A stretch of 64,000 nucleotides of DNA from AP-15 sp963737145 (GTDB lineage: Bacteria > Pseudomonadota > Alphaproteobacteria > ATCC43930 > CGMCC-115725): assembly GCA_963737145.1 (NCBI GenBank), contig CAVTRO010000004.1:620001-684000 (forward strand). Direction: 5' to 3'. Below, piece after piece: positions 9,943 to 18,625 of the stretch (positions are counted from its first letter, which is position 1; the number at the start of each line of letters is the position of its first letter). The translations under genes were made by a program, and so were the position numbers. The notes under the pieces were generated by a model. That model made no database searches. It was given only the letters and a program-made list of their open reading frames with translations, and had not been told where the DNA came from.

Positions 9943-11805
9943 TTATCGACCGGGACCTATGCCGTCACTCTGCGCCAACCGCTCCAGCAATGGGCCCAGA
10001 TACCGCGCATAGCCGCGCCAGCGCCCGATCGAGCGGCGATACAGCGGCTGACGAACTTGCCAGGCGCTGGCGGTCAAGACCGGCCGCTCCGTACGATGGA
10101 AATCGAGACAGGCCGGTTCCCATTCGAGGCCGAGGAACGCGATCAGACGGCGGCTTTCGCCTTCCGGATCCGAGACCAGTTTCTCGTAGTCGATGGCGAG
10201 GATCTCCAGCGGCAGCACCCGCGACCAATGGCTGGCCAGCCGGTCGATCTCCAACGCCCGGGCCCCGCAATCGGCCAGATCGTAGGCGTAAAGGTGCCCG
10301 TCGGTGAAATGGTGGAAATAGCAGGACAGACACACATCGCGCAGATCCCGCCGGCACAGGATGATCCGTGCCGACGGATAAAGCGCCGCGATCAGCCAGA
10401 GAAAAAAGATGTTGTCCGGCATCTTGTCGATGATGCGAACGGCTCCCTTACCCAGAGCCTGCAGTGACCCGACATGCCGGTCTGCGAGCCGCCGCGCAAA
10501 AGCCGCGTCCCATTTCTCGACCGGGCGGCCCCGATTGTGCGCCGACAGCGCCTCCCAAATTTCTCCCAATGCATGCAGCTCGCCCGCACCGAAGACGCGC
10601 GAGTGGCTGGCGGCGATCTGCTCGACGAGACTGGTACCGGAGCGCGGCATCCCAACGATGAAGACCGGCGCTTGCGAGGGGTTGCCCCAGCGCGCGGCAG
10701 CCGAAAAGAACTCGCGAGTGGAAAGTTCGATCAGATCGTCTACCTGTCGTCGCAACGCTTCGATGTCGAAGCGCTCGCCGGCCTGCGCCCGCTGCTGCCG
10801 ATGAAGCGCATTGGCCTCGGCAAAGTACCGAAACGCCTCCTCGTAACGTTCGGCGTTGTCCAGCAGCATGCCTAGTGCGAAGTCCGCGGAGACACGATCC
10901 GAAACTGAGCCCGCAGGATTTTTCAGCACTTCTTTGAGGCGCCGCAGCTGCGCCTCCTCCGGCTGCTGCCCGGTAACGGCAAGACTGCGGTGAGCCTCCG
11001 GCCAATCCGGATTGAGATCGACGGCGCGCCGGAAACACATCAGCGCCTCCTCGAACCGGCCGGAGCTGCGCAGCACGGTGCCGAGCTCGTGCCACGCCGC
11101 GGTGTAATTCGGGGCGAGCGCCACGGCCCGCCGGAGCTCAGCTTCGCTTCCCGGCAGGTCCCTCCGTAGATAAAGGGTTGTGCCGAGCGCGAAATGCATT
11201 GTCGCATCGTCCGGCTCCAGCGCGATCGCCTGTTCAAGGCAGGCCACCGCCTCCTCGGAGCGGCCGAGTTTGGCGAGCACCCAACCGAGATCGCGATGCG
11301 TCTGCGCCCGGTCGGGCGCAAGATCGAGCGCCCGCCGCAATGGCCACTCGGCTTCGGCAAACCGTTCGAGGCCCATCAGGGCGTCGGCACGATTGACATA
11401 GGCCCCGAAAAAGCCCGGTATCAGCGCGAGGGCGCGTTCGGAACTGGCGAGACCCGCGGCGAATTCCTCCTGTTTATTGAGCGCCGCGGCGAGATTATTG
11501 TGCGCCATGCCGTAATCGGGACTGAGCGCTATGGCCCGGCGGTAGCTCGCCACCGCTTCCGCCAGCCTGCCGGCTTCGCGCAAGGCGTTGCCGCAGTTCA
11601 AATGCGCATCGGGCAGCTCCGGCAACCGAGGAAGCGCGCGCTCGATCAACCGCAGCGCCGTCCCGAAATCTCCGCACTCATAGGCGACCACCCCGAGAAG
11701 GTGGAGCGCGTTGGCGTCATCCGGGTCTTTCTGCAGCGCCCTGCGATAAAGGGCCTCCGCCCGCCGCAGCCTTCCGGCCTGATGATGGGCAAATCCGGCG
11801 CGCAC
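9943..11805 (-). CDS. TPR-repeat sulfotransferase
   Basis: A 620-aa protein with about eight TPR units (residues ~1-280) followed by a sulfotransferase domain (~375-600). The PAPS 5'-phosphate loop is visible as VFIVGMPRSGTSLVEQI near residue 386, and the 3'-phosphate region as ILCRRDLRDVCLSCYFHHF. The predicted role is transfer of sulfate from PAPS to a protein or glycan; the substrate is unknown. The GTG at 11805 is the only plausible start after an in-frame stop at about 11876. Its position next to the PrsT-like gene fits an envelope or polysaccharide function. A degraded copy of part of the catalytic domain lies at 4610-4750. Confidence 0.88.
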   Translation of the reverse strand: MRAGFAHHQAGRLRRAEALYRRALQKDPDDANALHLLGVVAYECGDFGTALRLIERALPRLPELPDAHLNCGNALREAGRLAEAVASYRRAIALSPDYGMAHNNLAAALNKQEEFAAGLASSERALALIPGFFGAYVNRADALMGLERFAEAEWPLRRALDLAPDRAQTHRDLGWVLAKLGRSEEAVACLEQAIALEPDDATMHFALGTTLYLRRDLPGSEAELRRAVALAPNYTAAWHELGTVLRSSGRFEEALMCFRRAVDLNPDWPEAHRSLAVTGQQPEEAQLRRLKEVLKNPAGSVSDRVSADFALGMLLDNAERYEEAFRYFAEANALHRQQRAQAGERFDIEALRRQVDDLIELSTREFFSAAARWGNPSQAPVFIVGMPRSGTSLVEQIAASHSRVFGAGELHALGEIWEALSAHNRGRPVEKWDAAFARRLADRHVGSLQALGKGAVRIIDKMPDNIFFLWLIAALYPSARIILCRRDLRDVCLSCYFHHFTDGHLYAYDLADCGARALEIDRLASHWSRVLPLEILAIDYEKLVSDPEGESRRLIAFLGLEWEPACLDFHRTERPVLTASAWQVRQPLYRRSIGRWRGYARYLGPLLERLAQSDGIGPGR

Positions 11806-12406
11806 GGTCCGTAACCGCCCCGCCCGCTGCCGCGCCTCTTGCTTCTGTTCTTCGGGTGCGACCCGCCGCCCCTAGAGGCCGCCGTTGTGGAAACCATTGG
11901 TCGGGAGGGTTTGTGTCGGGTTCTTTTACCGGCGGCTTTGGCACTGTGACGAGACCGAGGCCGACCGGCTTTCGCTGCCGGATATGCGGCAGCATCTTGG
12001 TAGAAAAATAATCCGGAGAAAGCGTGATAAGATCCTCGACCGGAGTTTCCTCGGCGGCGGCGGTCGGCAAGCGCCCGGCGACATATTTGTTTGAGGTCAT
12101 CGTCGCTTGCAGGTTGGTGATCTTAATGTCGCGTCGGGCAAAGTTCTCGTCATCCGCGGCGTTCGGGAGGTCGAGGAACAGCGCGGATTGATCGCCTTCA
12201 GGTCGTGATTGATCCTGCGGCGCGCCGGCCGACGGCTCGCTTTTTTCGTCGTGCGCCCGCGGACTCGAAGTCTCGTCGCTTACGGTACAGCTCATTTCTA
12301 AAGTCGGGGGCTTACCAAGCGAGATCTCGGCGCATGGCAAAGCGATCGCGGCGCTGGAGAAAGCCGCAGCGGCAGCTATTCCCAGCGCCGCAGATTGTGC
12401 TGGCAT
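11717..12406 (-). CDS. Exported hypothetical protein, C-terminus uncertain
   Basis: Unrecognised protein with an apparent signal peptide (MPAQSAALGIAAAAAFSSAAIALPCA) and a hydrophilic, Pro/Asp-rich body ending around VPKPPVKEPDTNPPDQW. The ATG at 12406 follows an AGAGG ribosome site. As read, the gene overlaps the TPR-sulfotransferase start by 89 nt, and the last ~55 residues are Arg/Ala-rich and look like out-of-frame translation. A one-base shift near 11890 would instead end it at a TAG at about 11874. The N-terminal two thirds are credible; the end is not. No function is suggested. Confidence 0.5.
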   Translation of the reverse strand: MPAQSAALGIAAAAAFSSAAIALPCAEISLGKPPTLEMSCTVSDETSSPRAHDEKSEPSAGAPQDQSRPEGDQSALFLDLPNAADDENFARRDIKITNLQATMTSNKYVAGRLPTAAAEETPVEDLITLSPDYFSTKMLPHIRQRKPVGLGLVTVPKPPVKEPDTNPPDQWFPQRRPLGAAGRTRRTEARGAAAGGAVTDRARRICPSSGRKAAAGGGPLSQGAAERPG

Positions 12407-12459
12407 CGCGTCCTCTTCAAAGATTTTCTTGACCGAATCGTTCACTCGGCACCGATTTA

Positions 12460-13536
12460 CTAACACGCCAACGTCAATTGATCAATATCGCGCGGCGGTT
12501 TTCGTTGATCCGCATGTGGCGTTTTCAGGCGGCAATTGCCGTCACGTCGGTGAAGAGGCGCGCGACAGCTGTCCCGCGACAGGCCACGGGTCACGAATAC
12601 CAGCCTGGATCGCCGGTCGCCATCGGGCCAGTCCTCGAGCTCGATCGGCGGGTGTGCGACATGCTGAACGAAATGAACGACGACCGGCCCGCGGCATTCC
12701 TCGATCGCGACAAGGCCTTTGACGCGCAGGAGGTCGGGTCCGCGCAATGCCGTCAACACCGCCATCGTTTGCTCGAAGCCTGCCCAGGACAGCGGTTTTT
12801 CGAAGATCAGCGCAAAACTGCAGAGCCCATGGCTATGCTCGACTTCGCCTAACTCGAAGCTGTGCCGCGGCGTAGAGGCCTCGGCCAACAGGAAGGACGG
12901 CTCGATCTGGCCCTCGACCGCAACGCCGACCGGCGCGGCGTTCACCGAGCCGAGCTTCGCGATCAGATGGCCGGTCGCCGCCGCGTCGGCGAGATCGCTC
13001 TTCGTGACGACGATGCGGTCGGCGAGGGCCACCTGCTTTTTCGCCTCGGGCATCCCCTCGATATTGCGTTCGCCGTTGACCGCATCGACGACCGAGATCA
13101 GGGCCTGCAGATGGAATTCGCGGCCGAGGCCGCGATCGGTGGCAAGGGTCTGCAGGACCGGACCCGGATCGGCCAGCCCCGAGGTCTCGATCACGACTCG
13201 CTCGAAACTCGGGACGGTGCCGCGCGCCCGATCGGCGAAAAGCCCGCGCAACGTCTCCTGCAGGTCGGTGCGGACATTGCAGCACAGGCAGCCATTGCCG
13301 AGCAGCACGGTCACATCGCTGCTCGACCGCAGAAGCGCATCGTCGATGCCGATTTCGCCGTACTCGTTGACCACGACCGCCGTGTTCGCCCCCTCGGGCT
13401 TGTCGAGAAGCGCGCGGATCAAGGTCGTCTTCCCCGAACCCAAAAAGCCGGTGACCGCGATGACCGGGAGCCGCGGTCCGCGCGCCCGCCGCTGTCGACG
13501 CCCGAAGAGCGGCGCGTTCTTGCCGCCGAACAGCAA
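12460..13536 (-). CDS. CobW/COG0523-family GTPase, metal chaperone type
   Basis: G3E-family P-loop GTPase of the kind that delivers metal ions, usually zinc or cobalt, to client proteins. The Walker A is GFLGSGKTT (about residue 30), the CxCC metal motif is GNGCLCC (residues 83-86), the switch region is VIETSGLADP and the guanine-recognition motif is VVTKSDL. The C-terminal CobW_C domain contains WAGFEQTMAVLTALRGP. The TTG at 13536 is chosen because an upstream ATG would overlap the end of the preceding gene; alternatives exist. The last ~30 residues are unlike the family. A decayed copy of the C-terminal part sits at 4250-4558. Confidence 0.87.
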   Translation of the reverse strand: MLFGGKNAPLFGRRQRRARGPRLPVIAVTGFLGSGKTTLIRALLDKPEGANTAVVVNEYGEIGIDDALLRSSSDVTVLLGNGCLCCNVRTDLQETLRGLFADRARGTVPSFERVVIETSGLADPGPVLQTLATDRGLGREFHLQALISVVDAVNGERNIEGMPEAKKQVALADRIVVTKSDLADAAATGHLIAKLGSVNAAPVGVAVEGQIEPSFLLAEASTPRHSFELGEVEHSHGLCSFALIFEKPLSWAGFEQTMAVLTALRGPDLLRVKGLVAIEECRGPVVVHFVQHVAHPPIELEDWPDGDRRSRLVFVTRGLSRDSCRAPLHRRDGNCRLKTPHADQRKPPRDIDQLTLAC

Positions 13537-13549
13537 TTCCGGCCCCGGT

Positions 13550-14769
13550 TCAGAAGTCCATTTCGAGGGTATAAAGGCCTCCGACATGGCGGTCGACGGT
13601 GTAGACGATCTGCCGCTCGTCGACAAAGACGTCGTTTATCTGGATCGCCCCGCTCGGCGCGCGCTCGGGAGGGGCGGGGACGAAATAGCCGATTTCTGCA
13701 GGCTGGTACGGATTTGACGTGTCATAGGCGCGCAACCCGCCGTTGAAGTACGTCGCGAGGACGACTGCGGTCGGACTTCCACGCATTCGGCTTGGGCAGG
13801 TTTTCGTAGAGGTTGTGCGCGCCATAGCGGGCGCCGCGCCGCTGGTAAGTGCTCGAGCGGGGGCAGCGGGCAGGTCGCAATCGGCACCGGATTGGTCTCG
13901 GTCCGCCCATCGACGACCCACACGAGCTTGGGCCAGTCGGCCCCCTCGGTTCGCACGCATTCGTCACTGACGATCAGCAGATTGCGGTCGAAGAACGGCA
14001 CGACGGTATGGGTGAACCCGTGATAGGGCGGATGATAGTCCCAGCGCGACACCATTTTCGGCCGGGCCTTGTCCGAGATGTCGAGAATGACCATCCCGCC
14101 GTCGATATAGCCGAGATAGGCGCGGTCGGGGCGCTCGGGATAGACATTGGTATTGTGCGGACGGAACCCGGTGTCGGCGCCTTCCGGATGGCGCGCCGGC
14201 GGCGGCTCGCTGTCGCCCTGCCGCGTGCCGGGCAGCCACCAGCGGCCGACCTCGACCGGTTTCGACGGGTTCTTGACGTCGATGATCCGGTAGAACTGGT
14301 CGTCCCGCGAGTGGGTCGGCGTGAAGTCCGGCGCACCGGAGCTCATGTGGATGTATTCGCCGTCGGCAAACCACAGTTGATGCACGCCGCGCGAATTTGG
14401 CCCGGAGCAATCGAAGAACGTGATCGAACGCGGGTTTTCCGGCACCGAGATGTCGAACAATTCGAACCCGGCGGGCTGCAGCCCCTGTTGCGTCGTCTGA
14501 TAGGCGACCGCCAGGATGTCGCCGACCGTCTCCAGCGAGTTCGAGCGCATGTGGGATTCCGGCAGATCGGCCCGTGCGACGATCTTCGGGGCGCGGGGAT
14601 CGCTGACGTCGACGGCGGTGAAATTTTTCGGCGCGCTCTCATGAGCCAGCCACAGGATGCGGCGTCCGTCCTTGGCGATCTGTATCGACATGCCCTCGCC
14701 AATGCCGCCGAACCCGTCGAGCTCGTGATGTGCGAGCTGCCGAAAATTCCAAATCGCCGTCTCGGGCAT
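13550..14769 (-). CDS. LVIVD-repeat (beta-propeller) protein, two frameshifts
   Basis: A ~405-aa protein of the LVIVD-repeat type, predicted to be a beta-propeller of unknown function. Repeats include FTAVDVSDPRAPKIVAR, FELFDISVPENPRS, MVILDISDKARPKMVSRW and LRAYDTSNPYQPAEIGYF. The ATG at 14769 has a GGGAGAG ribosome site. Reading needs two single-base corrections, at the AA run 13847-13848 and the GG pair 13769-13770 (plus strand). Between them the segment RYGAHNLYENLPKPNAW is in the third frame. All the expected family sequence is present, so the gene is otherwise complete. It is adjacent to and co-oriented with the CobW gene. Confidence 0.8.
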
Positions 14770-14896
14770 GTGTGCTCTCCCTTTGATCGGCGCGGATCGG
14801 AGCACTCGATAGCCGCCGACGTCAAGAGCGGCCTTGAAGTGCGCGTTAACATGGTGGCTGATAAACAGCCTGAACCCGCGGCCCGCGGAGAGTGAA

Positions 14897-15957
14897 ATGC
14901 AATTCGGCGTGCAGTTTTTTCCTGACGTTGCGCCCGAACAAAAATCAGGCGCCGAGTATTTTGAAGAGGCGTTGATCGTTGCCGAGGAAGCGGAGAAAAT
15001 CGGGTTTAACCATATCCGGATCGTGGAGCATTATTTTCATTGCTATGGCGGCTATAGCCCGAACCCGTTGCTGTTTCTGGCGGCGGCCACCCAGCGGACA
15101 CGCCGTGCTCGTCTGGTGACGGGTGCCGTGCTGCCGGTCTTCAACCATCCGCTCAAGCTCGCCGGCGAAATCGGTATGCTCGACGCGATCAGCGGCGGGC
15201 GTCTCGATGTGGGGTTCGCTCGTGCATTTCTGCCGCACGAGTTTCGCCGCTTCGGCCGCTCGCCGGATGAATCGGTCGCCCGCTTCGGGAGGGCATCGAA
15301 CAAGTCGAGTTGTTGCTGACCCGCGAGAACGTGACCCATCACGGCCGCTTTCATGCGATCGAGAACACGACGTCGCTGCCTCGTCCGACCCAGAAGCCGT
15401 GCCCCAAATTCTATGTCGCGGCGCTCAACACGGCCAATTCCTTCGCTTTCGCCGGGCGCATGGGGTATTCGGTCATGGCCATCCCGCTGGGCGGGGCCGC
15501 GATGCGGCCGTTGCTGGCCGCCTATCGCGAGGCCTGGAAGGCCGCAGGGCACTCCGGCGGAGGCGAGGTGATGCTGGCGTTCCACATGTTCTGCGATGCC
15601 GACGGCGCTCGCGCGCGGGCCTTCGCCTGCCCGTTCATCGACCACTATCTCCGTTCTCTGGTCGAGGCCGCGTCGGACTGGCTCGACGGCCGCACCTCAC
15701 AGGACTATCCCGGCTACGACAAGGTGATCGCCAAGCTCCGGGAGGCGCGGGCGGCGGATCAGATTTCCTCCGGCGCCGCGTGGGTCGGTTCGCCCGAAGA
15801 AATCATCAGCCAGATCCGCCATACCCAACAGGAATTCGGCAGCTATGAGCACGCCTCGCTGCAAGTCAATTTCAACATGGTTCCGCTGGAAGACGCGCTT
15901 GCCTCGATGCGGCTGTTCGCCGGGCAGGTGATGCCGCACTTTACCCGCGGAGCGTAA
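14897..15957 (+). CDS. Luciferase-like (LLM class) flavin-dependent monooxygenase, one frameshift
   Basis: TIM-barrel flavin-dependent oxidoreductase of the bacterial-luciferase superfamily (~353 aa). Family features are MQFGVQFFPDV at the N-terminus, HIRIVEHYFHCYGGYSPNP, RLVTGAVLPVFNHPLKLA, GRLDVGFARAFLP and the C-terminal GSPEEIISQI. The halves are in different frames; inserting one C at about 15286 (TTCGG to TTCCGG) gives FREGIEQVELLL, the expected continuation. The ATG at 14897 follows GGAGAG. Substrate unknown. It forms a cluster with DUF4242 and, on the other strand, a second LLM gene. Confidence 0.83.
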
Positions 15958-15996
15958 TCTGGTTGCTATGAGCCGCCATTTCGGAAGGGAGGAGCC

Positions 15997-16275
15997 ATGC
16001 GCAAGTTCATCATCGAGCGCGAACTGCCGGCGATCGGCAGCGCCGAACGGCAAGCCCTGCGCGAGGCCGCGCAAAAGTCGAATGCGACCTTGAAGGAGCT
16101 TGGCCCCGACATCCAATGGGTGGAGAGCTATGTCGCAAACGACAAGACCTTTTGCGTCTATCTCGCCAAGGACGAGGCGCTCATTCACGAGCACGCCCGG
16201 CGCAGCGGCTTCCCGGCGAACAAGGTCACCGAAGTCCGCCGGATGATCGATCCGACGACTGCGACCGAAGCGTAA
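15997..16275 (+). CDS. DUF4242 family small protein
   Basis: A 92-aa protein, MRKFIIERELPAIGSAERQ then WVESYVANDKTFCVYLAKDE and IHEHARRSGFPANKVTEV, matching the DUF4242 family of small ferredoxin-fold proteins. A GGAAGGAGG ribosome site precedes the ATG. It follows the LLM monooxygenase by 39 bp on the same strand and is probably co-transcribed. Its biochemical role is not established. Confidence 0.8.
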   Translation: MRKFIIERELPAIGSAERQALREAAQKSNATLKELGPDIQWVESYVANDKTFCVYLAKDEALIHEHARRSGFPANKVTEVRRMIDPTTATEA

Positions 16276-16284
16276 GCCGGGGGG

Positions 16285-17142
16285 TCAGGGCCTCAGCTGC
16301 GGGATCAGCTTCGCCCAGCGGTCCAGCAACGGCAGTATCTCGCCCGCTTTGGCCGGCGGCAGGCGGACGTTCATTCGGGCGATGCCGAGGTCGCGGTTGC
16401 GCTTCAGAAGGTCGAGATCCTCGGGCGCACCGCCCAATGTCACCGACAGCGAGCGCGGGTCCCGGCCGGCCTCTTCGGCCATTTGGCGCCAGCGCGGCAT
16501 GAACTCTTCCGGGCTGCCGGAACCCGCGCTCGGCGCTGCCGGCAGTATCCCGTCGCCGTAGCGCAGCGCACGCCGCGCGGCGAGTCGGAAGGCGCCGCCG
16601 ACGATGATCGGCGGGTGCGGTTTCTGCACCGGCTTGGGCCAGCTGTTCATCGGCGGGAAATTGACGATCCGGCCGTGATACGCTGCCGCGTCCTTCGTCC
16701 AGATCTGCTTCATCGCCTCGATCTGCTCGCGCATCTTCAGGGTGCGGGTCTCGTAGACGGTGCCGTGATCTTCCATCTCTTCGGCATTCCAGCCGCAGCC
16801 GATGCCGAACAGAAAGCGGCCCTTCGATACTTGGTCCAGCGAAGCGACAAGCTTGGCGGTCTGGATCGTGTCGCGCTGGATAACGAGGCAGACGGCTGTG
16901 CCCAGCTTGAGCCGGGTGGTGACGGCGGCCGCCGCGCTGAGCGTAACGAACGGGTCCATCACGTCGAAGTACTCCTTGGTCAGCGCCGCTTCGCCCTGCG
17001 GATGGGTAAACCGGCGGGAGACCGGAATGTGCGAGTGTTCCGCCACCCACAGCGAATCGAAACCACGCTCTTCGAGCGCCACCGCAAGCTCGGTCGGCGT
17101 GATCGAGTAGTCGGTGAAGAAGATCGCAGCACCGATTTCCAT
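16285..17142 (-). CDS. LLM class, probably F420-dependent, oxidoreductase
   Basis: A 285-aa luciferase-like enzyme with the F420-type pattern: FDSLWVAEHSHIPVSRR, LGTAVCLVIQRDTIQTAK, LDQVSKGRFLFGIGCGWN and KPHPPIIVGG. The ATG at 17142 follows a GGGGAGG ribosome site, so the upstream in-frame extension is not used. Such enzymes reduce or oxygenate small organic molecules using F420 or FMN. The cofactor is inferred from motif resemblance only. It is convergent with the DUF4242 gene. Confidence 0.85.
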   Translation of the reverse strand: MEIGAAIFFTDYSITPTELAVALEERGFDSLWVAEHSHIPVSRRFTHPQGEAALTKEYFDVMDPFVTLSAAAAVTTRLKLGTAVCLVIQRDTIQTAKLVASLDQVSKGRFLFGIGCGWNAEEMEDHGTVYETRTLKMREQIEAMKQIWTKDAAAYHGRIVNFPPMNSWPKPVQKPHPPIIVGGAFRLAARRALRYGDGILPAAPSAGSGSPEEFMPRWRQMAEEAGRDPRSLSVTLGGAPEDLDLLKRNRDLGIARMNVRLPPAKAGEILPLLDRWAKLIPQLRP

Positions 17143-17268
17143 ATTCCTCACCTCCCCGATTACTTTCGTCTCGAGGGCATCCTGCAATGACAAAACCGAG
17201 GAGGCAAACACATAAACGAGTTGCGGTTTAGCGGGTTGACAACGCGACCCTGGGCTGAGCGCTGAAGC

Positions 17269-17445
17269 ATGGGCTTGACCGAAACCAGCATCGCGCTGGC
17301 GGGTTGTTTGCTCGTTCTCGTTGTCGCGATTATTCTCGATCGCCGCCCCTACCGCCCGGGCAAGCTCAACTACATCCCGCTGATGATCATCATCCTCGCG
17401 GCTATATTGGTGCTCGGCCGACACATACTGGCGTTCTTCCTGTGA
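17269..17445 (+). CDS. 58-aa two-helix membrane protein
   Basis: A short frame encoding two hydrophobic segments (IALAGCLLVLVVAIIL and LIPMIIILAAILVL-type, the latter read as YIPLMIIILAAILVLG) separated by the charged loop DRRPYRPGKLN. The amphipathic layout and the positive loop fit a small inner-membrane protein. No family is recognised. The translation and codon use look genuine, but there is no strong ribosome site. Confidence 0.6.
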   Translation: MGLTETSIALAGCLLVLVVAIILDRRPYRPGKLNYIPLMIIILAAILVLGRHILAFFL

Positions 17446-17623
17446 CAGTATTGTCGGGGGGTGAAAGGGGAACCCCTGCCGCTTGGCGCGCGTTCCGAAA
17501 AATACTTCCAGAACGTTTCGCCGGGGAAGCGTTTTAACGTAGGATATCCCTGAACCAGCTTGTTTCTTTAGACCGCTTCGTTGCTGCGCTCCTCGCCATG
17601 ACGATGCTGTGGGAGGCTCATCG

Positions 17624-18625
17624 TCATTGCCAGCTCACCTCGCTGCAGGCGACCCAGTGGCCGGGCCGCAGCTCGCGCAGTTCGGGCCGATCTTGCTTGC
17701 ACCGCTCGACGGCGATCGGGCAGCGCGGGTGGAAGACGCAGCCCGAGGGTGGATTGATTGGGCTCGGCACTTCGCCCTTGACCGGCCGGAAATTGCGCTC
17801 CGCTTCGACAGTCGGATCGGGCACCGGCACCGCGGCCAGCAACGCCTGCGTGTAAGGGTGCAGCGGGTTGTCGAAGAGCTCGTCGCAGGCCGCAAGCTCG
17901 ACAATGCGGCCGAGATACATGACCGCGACGCGCTGGCAGAGATGCCGAACCACCGACAGATCGTGGGCGATGAACAGGTAGGTCAGGCCGAACCGTTCGC
18001 GCAAATCCTCCAGAAGATTGATCACCTGAGCCTGGATCGAAACGTCGAGTGCGGAAACCGCCTCGTCACAGACGATGAACTCCGGCTCCAATGCGAGGGC
18101 ACGGGCAATTCCGACGCGCTGGCGCTGGCCGCCCGACATTTCATGGGGATAACGGTCGGCAAATTTCGGATCGAGGCCGCAAACAGATAACAGTTCCCGC
18201 ACTCGCGCGGTGCGGCGGGTCGCATTGCGCTCGAGCCCGTGGACCATGATCGGTTCGGCGATGATCTCGCCGACCTTCATGCGGGGGTTCAACGAACTGT
18301 ACGGGTCCTGGAAGATGACCTGGATCCGGCGCCGCAAGGTCACGAGATCTTTGCGTTCCAGCTTGGCGATGTCGACGCCGTCGTAAAGGATTGCGCCCGC
18401 TGTCGGCTTTTCGAGCCGCAATATGCAGCGTCCGGTCGTCGTCTTGCCGCAGCCGCTCTCGCCGACCAGCCCCAAGGTCTCGCCGCGGCGCACCGTGAAA
18501 TCGATGCCGTCGACGGCCTTCACCTCACCGACTTTGCGGTTGACGATGATCCCCTCGGTAACGGGGAAATGCATTTGCAGTCCCCGAACTTCGAGGAGCG
18601 GCTGAGCGGCGGAGATCGCCGTCAC
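17624..18625 (-). CDS. Peptide-type ABC transporter ATP-binding protein (OppF/DppF-like)
   Basis: A 333-aa ABC ATPase with Walker A GESGCGKTT, Q-loop FQDPYSSLNPR, signature MSGGQRQRVGIARAL, Walker B EFIVCDEAVSALD and switch His IAHDLSVV. It ends with the oligopeptide-specific C-terminal domain (GCVFHPRCP..RCKQDRP). The GTG start overlaps the stop of the upstream substrate-binding gene (GTGA), showing translational coupling. It powers uptake of peptides, opines or similar solutes with partner permeases that are absent from this window. Confidence 0.92.
   Translation of the reverse strand: MTAISAAQPLLEVRGLQMHFPVTEGIIVNRKVGEVKAVDGIDFTVRRGETLGLVGESGCGKTTTGRCILRLEKPTAGAILYDGVDIAKLERKDLVTLRRRIQVIFQDPYSSLNPRMKVGEIIAEPIMVHGLERNATRRTARVRELLSVCGLDPKFADRYPHEMSGGQRQRVGIARALALEPEFIVCDEAVSALDVSIQAQVINLLEDLRERFGLTYLFIAHDLSVVRHLCQRVAVMYLGRIVELAACDELFDNPLHPYTQALLAAVPVPDPTVEAERNFRPVKGEVPSPINPPSGCVFHPRCPIAVERCKQDRPELRELRPGHWVACSEVSWQ

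Noticed and set aside
8959..10467. A 502-codon plus-strand frame opposite the PrsT-like and sulfotransferase genes
   Set aside because: It spans the ends of two genes and the space between on the opposite strand, with no recognisable domain; an artefact of codon bias.
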